DNA of 64,000 bases from Myoxocephalus aenaeus (Eukaryota > Chordata > Actinopteri > Perciformes > Cottidae), in the NCBI GenBank assembly GCA_038501785.1, contig JBAMJR010000154.1, forward strand, positions 7,026,001 through 7,090,000. The letters run 5' to 3'. This document shows positions 59,733 to 64,000 of this stretch, piece after piece (position 1 is the stretch's first letter; every line of letters begins with the position of its first letter). A model generated the notes under the pieces. That model worked only from the letters and a program-made list of their open reading frames with translations, searched no databases and was not told the origin of the DNA. A program made the position numbers and the translations under genes.

Positions 59733-60358
59733 ATTTTCGACAAGATGAAAGCAAAGGATTGCAAAAAAATAGGTGTCCCCACAGATAGACACAGATCATG
59801 AATTAGGTGTTTACTTGTTAGAGCTTGATGAATAAAACTGCTCTGCTTTCCTTCACACACTGTCTCCTACTTTCTTTCGCAAATAACACAACCGAATAAT
59901 CCCAGGTCACATAACACACGTAGATGTGTTAAAGTGGAACATAAAGCAAAGTGAGGAAACCAGCGAAAGACTGTTAGTATGTCACTTAGTATTGAACTTT
60001 TAAATGGCATCATGTCTTGATGTGGTATAAATGGTGCAGTAATAGTATGGGCACTTCTATCCACGACTCCAGCAATTACAATTTGGATCTTACTATCACA
60101 CAGATGGCAAAAGGTAGCAGGGACACCCCAACATGTGCTCTGGGTAACCTTGTTTAAAGTTACTAAAATGAAACCGTCAGATTGTAATACTGATGCCGCT
60201 GTATGACCCACATGAGCAAAGGAGACCATCAGCGGGAATGTTGGCTATTTCTGTATAGTTATTCTAGTAACTTCTTCAGCTCAAACTTCAACAGGCCATT
60301 TGATAGCGGGTTGACCTTTGATGTACAAGAACATGTTAATAAGACTGCCATGCAAGCA
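59729..60358. other. Noncoding stretch, nothing recognised
   Basis: No gene seen. Confidence 0.5.
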
Positions 60359-60592
60359 GCTCTGTGAGGCTGTACGTAGACACAGCAGTGCTTTGCGCTA
60401 CATGCTAACATTAGCATGCTAACATGCCCACAATGACTCGTCAACATGCTTTTGGTTAGCAGTCATAATGTTTACCATGTTTTTGATTTTCAAAGAAAAG
60501 TCCTGGCTTCACCAAAGGAAGAGAGGTTCATTCTCAATGGACCATGAATGTCTGTACAAAATGTAATGGCAATTCATCCAGTAGTTTTCTTA
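60359..60592 (+). repeat. Fish interspersed repeat (GCTAACATTAGCATGCTAACATG type)
   Basis: The segment has CTGTGAGGCTGTACGTAGAC and ACAGCAGTGCTTTGCGCTAC, followed by a near-palindromic GCTAACATTAGCATGCTAAC block. It then has ATAATGTTTACCATGTTTTT and, farther on, CATGAATGTCTGTACAAAAT. I recognise this order from a very common percomorph repeat; the 11560-11690 fragment looks like a later part of the same unit. No protein is present. Confidence 0.6.
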
Positions 60593-62079
60593 GATTTTTC
60601 TAAATTGACATTGTCATAGCCACGCTGCTAAAGTGGCAAGAAATCTATTTGACTGAATATTTTTTCCGTGCACTCTATATGAATACAGAGCACGGTATAT
60701 GTTAAAGAAATATGGCAGCTACATATGCTTTCAAGGTACATACACTTAGCTGCCAAGCACCCTGAGCATGAGACAGGATTTAATTGTGCTTATGCTTGTA
60801 CTCTGTGAAGCACGCTTTTACAAACATTAGCAATTATTCCAAGATGCAGAATGAAGTGCTAGCTACACAAAGATGCACCTTCTATACAAGGCTGGTTTTT
60901 ATAATTGTTGAAGATGTGGGTGCATAGTAAGCTTTTAGTTTGAAATCTGCAGCCTCTCATGAACAACTGAGAGGCCTTTCAACCAGCTAATCAATTCAAA
61001 ATAAAACAAGTGGTTTACCGTACGTGAGGTATAAGTAGCGCTTTCCTATCGTTTCTTTTCTTCGATGAATTCCAGCACATTGTACATTTGGCCCGTCACT
61101 CAGTAATTGCATGAGAGCTACTTGACCTTTAGAAGGAATAAGTTATGTGCCTTCACTGTGCGTGGCAGACTTGTATTAATGAACTCAAACCGAGAGCCCT
61201 TTGCCTCCTATCTAAATGTCATTGGACATCATGAAACCCTGGGGAAACTCCAAACCATGCTCAAGGACTTTTAAAACAAGTTTTTGTTTTCTTTTTTTCC
61301 CTCCCAACTGTGATGAAGTGGTCTGTTCTTTAGACTAGAGGATGCTGCCTGAGGCATAAGCCAATAATCTGCTGCTCAGGGCCAGCATGCAAATTACAAT
61401 GTGAACTCTGGACGGCTGTTCATTTTTTGGGCCAATTTCCAGGAAAAGGATTTGGCCTAGCACTAAAATGAAGTGGCCTTTAACACCATAATACCATGCA
61501 TTGTCTTTCTCAGACATGGTTGTAAGGGTAGTCCTGAGTTAAACCTAGTCCTGAATCACCTGTCCTGATTAGAATAACTACGTGACTACACAAAGACTTA
61601 ATTTCAATTCAAATTAAAAGGTTGTCAGTGGAGACAAATGGAGACTATTTGGTCTCTAAAAACCAGTGAGCATTGATTGACAAGTGCTTGATGACATGAG
61701 CAACCTGCTCGATAATCTGATTAATCCCCTTTCCAAGATGTTCCAAGAAAATGAGATATCATTTCCTTAATGGAGCACAGACTATCATTGTGGTCAAAAA
61801 CAGGGTGGCTGTTACCTCCACAACCAATCCTGAAGATCACGTTAATATTGTAGCTCATTTAATGTGTCTACAGTAGTATAATTCCCTTCACTTAAAGGTT
61901 CCCTGTTGTGTTCTTGAAACAAAGCAGATGTTTTTCTTGAACGTTTAAAAGCTGTACTATTTACATTTGTGTAAAGCAAGCTGCCTTTTTTTTTCCTTCA
62001 CCGTGATAATATAAATCGTTATATTCTGTAGATATTCTTCATTTCATTATTCTTATGTCTATTAGAGTTCAGGTTGTGC
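60593..62079. other. Noncoding stretch, nothing recognised
   Basis: No gene seen. Confidence 0.5.
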
Positions 62080-62504
62080 GAGGTCAGTTTAACAAATACT
62101 TTCTGTGAGAAGTTTCTGTGAGAACAGTCCGGTTGTCTGTTTCTCAAGTTTCCTCAAGGTTCCACGCTTTGCACTACAACACTCACACCTGTTTATCAGT
62201 ATATTGATATTAGGGAAGCAGACTGGTCGTTGCACGTTCCAGCCTTGTGAGAAAAGATGAGGACACGATTCTCCTCCTTAGACAAGTTAGAGCCAATTAA
62301 ATGTTAGATGTTCATGACGGAAAACCGTGTATTAAAGAGCCGACCTTCCGGCTGTTCGGGTGTTTTTTTGGTCTCCCTGCGTGTTGACTGGACGACTCCC
62401 TGCTATCGCGATTGCAGCGCTTGTTACTTTACTTGTGATCAAGGAAAATAAATTCCGAGAACGAGAGAAGTTGTTTGACTAAGTTCTTCCGGACGCTACA
62501 CCAG
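62080..62504 (+). mobile_element. Possible LTR (solo or truncated)
   Basis: The segment has LTR-like order. A TATTAAAGAGCC phrase that could serve as a TATA box (62331-62342) leads to CGACCTTCCGGCTGTTCGG. GTTGACTGGACGACTCCCTG follows, then AAAATAAATTCC (polyadenylation-like, 62444-62455), and an end GGACGCTACA finishing in CA. This resembles U3-R-U5 of fish retroviral-type or gypsy-type LTRs. No matching second LTR, primer-binding site, coding region or target duplication was found, and the left boundary is a guess. Confidence 0.35.
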
Positions 62505-64000
62505 GCATCCAATAATTATTACGCATTAACAACCGCCACCAGTGAAATAGCAGCGACACCATAGACAGGAATGCGTCACCTCCGTGCACGTGCATCCTCC
62601 GTGCAGGAGAGAAACAAAACGACGACCCATTCTCAGAAACGCGGTTCCAAAGAGGTCAAACGCTCCACAGGGAACCTTTGAGCTAATAGTTCAACATTAT
62701 GGGAAATACACTCGCTGGCAGTTGCTTTTGCCAGGAGTTGAGACGAGAAGTAAGAAGGTAAGCCAGTAAAATGTTGGCATGATATCATTCCGACAACATT
62801 CTAAAATTAGGAATAATCAATGTTAAATGATTAGATTATTTCTTTAAATAATATTGAATTATGTGGATCTAATTATTGGAATAATCCAATTCATATTCCA
62901 ATTATTGGGCTATTCCAATTATTCGTATTCCAATTATTCATATTCCAATTAAGCTGTCTTTTTATGTCCTGCCTTATTTCCTGAATGTATTTCCAGGGGT
63001 GATAATCATTTTCCTTCCACCTCAGAAAAATTCCCATCTCATCTCTTCCCATATGCCCGTCTCTGATGTGATGTGAGTTTCATAAGGTTGACCTTTGACT
63101 TTTAGAAAAATCCCCTGACCTTATGTTCACAGATCTCTGAGTGGCAGGTCACATGAGCCGTTGTTCAGGATGAAAGGCGCATTCCCCTTGCACTTTTCTC
63201 ACCGCTTCCATGACAGATGAAGAATGAAACATGGCCCGCTTATTGAATAACCGCATCGACGCTTGTGGCTAAGTATGCTTGTGATCTCTCAAATTAAACT
63301 GATGGATCATGACAGCACGTGGCAAAACGGATTTGTGATGTCAGGGTAGAAGCTCGCCACAGCCATCAGACGAACAGTTTCCATAACAAATGTGACGGGA
63401 AATTCGTAAAATTATGATAATGATTGGGTAGTGTAATAAACTCTGTATATATCAAATCACCTTTTGTATTGCTATGCTGGGGCTGCGGGCTATCGTCGAC
63501 TATAGAGAACTGTGGAATAGGAGTGATTGTGTGTAAAGGATTTTTTTTTTCCCCAAGAAGAAAGAAATGATAAAAATGAAGAATTCCCATGCGAGTGAAA
63601 TAAAAATGTCAGCATTTATTTTTGTCACGGTGTGTGAGCTGCTATTCTAACTCCTTGTGATGACTGCCATATACCTGAAAGATATGAAAGACGAAAGGAA
63701 AGATTTCTATATTACATAACAGGATTTTTTTTGTTTGATAACATGTGACGTGAGAAATAAAATGTACGTGCATTGCACGCTATGGTTTTGTGCACGTGTG
63801 TCTTGTGTCTGTGGGCATGTTTCAGTGGGGAAAAAGAAAAAAGCAGGACGATAGCAAATGATTGGAGGAGGGGGGGGGGATAAATAATGACACCCAGAAT
63901 GTATGCTTCATCTGATCGACAGGTCTGATACATTTTTCTGCGTGATCTCCCAAGAAACCATGTATACACAGGTGTCAAAAGAAAGTGCAGAAATGGAAAG
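62505..64000. other. Noncoding stretch to window end
   Basis: No gene recognised. It has homopolymer runs (T near 63540, G near 63870-63879). Confidence 0.5.
62895..62953. repeat. 15-bp tandem repeat ATTCCAATTATTC(A/G)T
   Basis: Copies start at 62895, 62912, 62927 and 62942 (last partial). The preceding TAATTATTGGAATAATCC (62871-62888) is an inverted match, so the region can fold. Confidence 0.85.

Overview
The window looks like teleost fish nuclear DNA, probably percomorph. The signs are long pure (CA)n, (GT)n, (TA)n and (GA)n microsatellites, AT-rich intergenic sequence without operon structure, and fish-type interspersed repeats (Tc1/mariner, hAT-like ends, MITEs, L2-like and L1-like LINE tails). 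I recognise no intact host protein-coding gene, no tRNA or rRNA gene and no CRISPR array. Nearly all open frames are chance frames, microsatellite translations or decayed transposon coding. The simplest reading is a large intergenic or intronic stretch (gene desert) with many transposon remnants.

Layout. 0-9 kb: mostly featureless, with a possible L1 ORF2 scrap at the left edge, a hAT-like fragment near 5.1-5.8 kb and a SINE/LINE-tail repeat near 7.8 kb. 9-16.7 kb: a LINE reverse-transcriptase relic with a 29-bp internal duplication, a (CA)n array and a LINE-tail-like repeat carrying a perfect hairpin. 16.7-19 kb: a nested mosaic of a 100-bp (GT)n tract, a hAT-like terminus, a (TA)n array, a second DNA-transposon-like repeat, a zinc-finger-like coding remnant, and a MITE with perfect 15-bp terminal inverted repeats and 6-bp flanking repeats. 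19-31 kb: microsatellites, a 21-24-mer minisatellite, a degenerate trinucleotide tract and an unassigned 100-residue frame next to a repeat end. 32-36.4 kb: two oppositely oriented LINE RT relics whose 5' ends nearly abut, then a clear L1-type ORF2 C-terminus. 38-41 kb: a CpG-rich block and a repeat with a 64-bp tandem duplication.

44-49 kb holds the best-preserved mobile DNA. There is a 348-bp GC-rich foldback element with CAG-type internal arrays. There is a near-complete 1.22-kb Tc1/mariner element whose transposase has DD36E spacing and is broken by one apparent single-base insertion. There is also a 426-bp MITE beside a (TA)n tract. 50-55 kb is unique sequence rich in homeodomain-like ATTA/TAAT motifs and could include conserved noncoding elements. 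55.8-57.6 kb is a direct tandem duplication of about 0.8 kb that includes a LINE 3' tail, with a 21-bp minisatellite at the junction. The last 6 kb holds further fish-type repeats and an LTR-like segment near 62.1-62.5 kb.

The elements do not form a pathway; they record successive insertions. Family names given by resemblance come from memory of repeat consensus sequences and were not searched. Terminal repeats, duplications, palindromes and catalytic motifs were read directly from the sequence.
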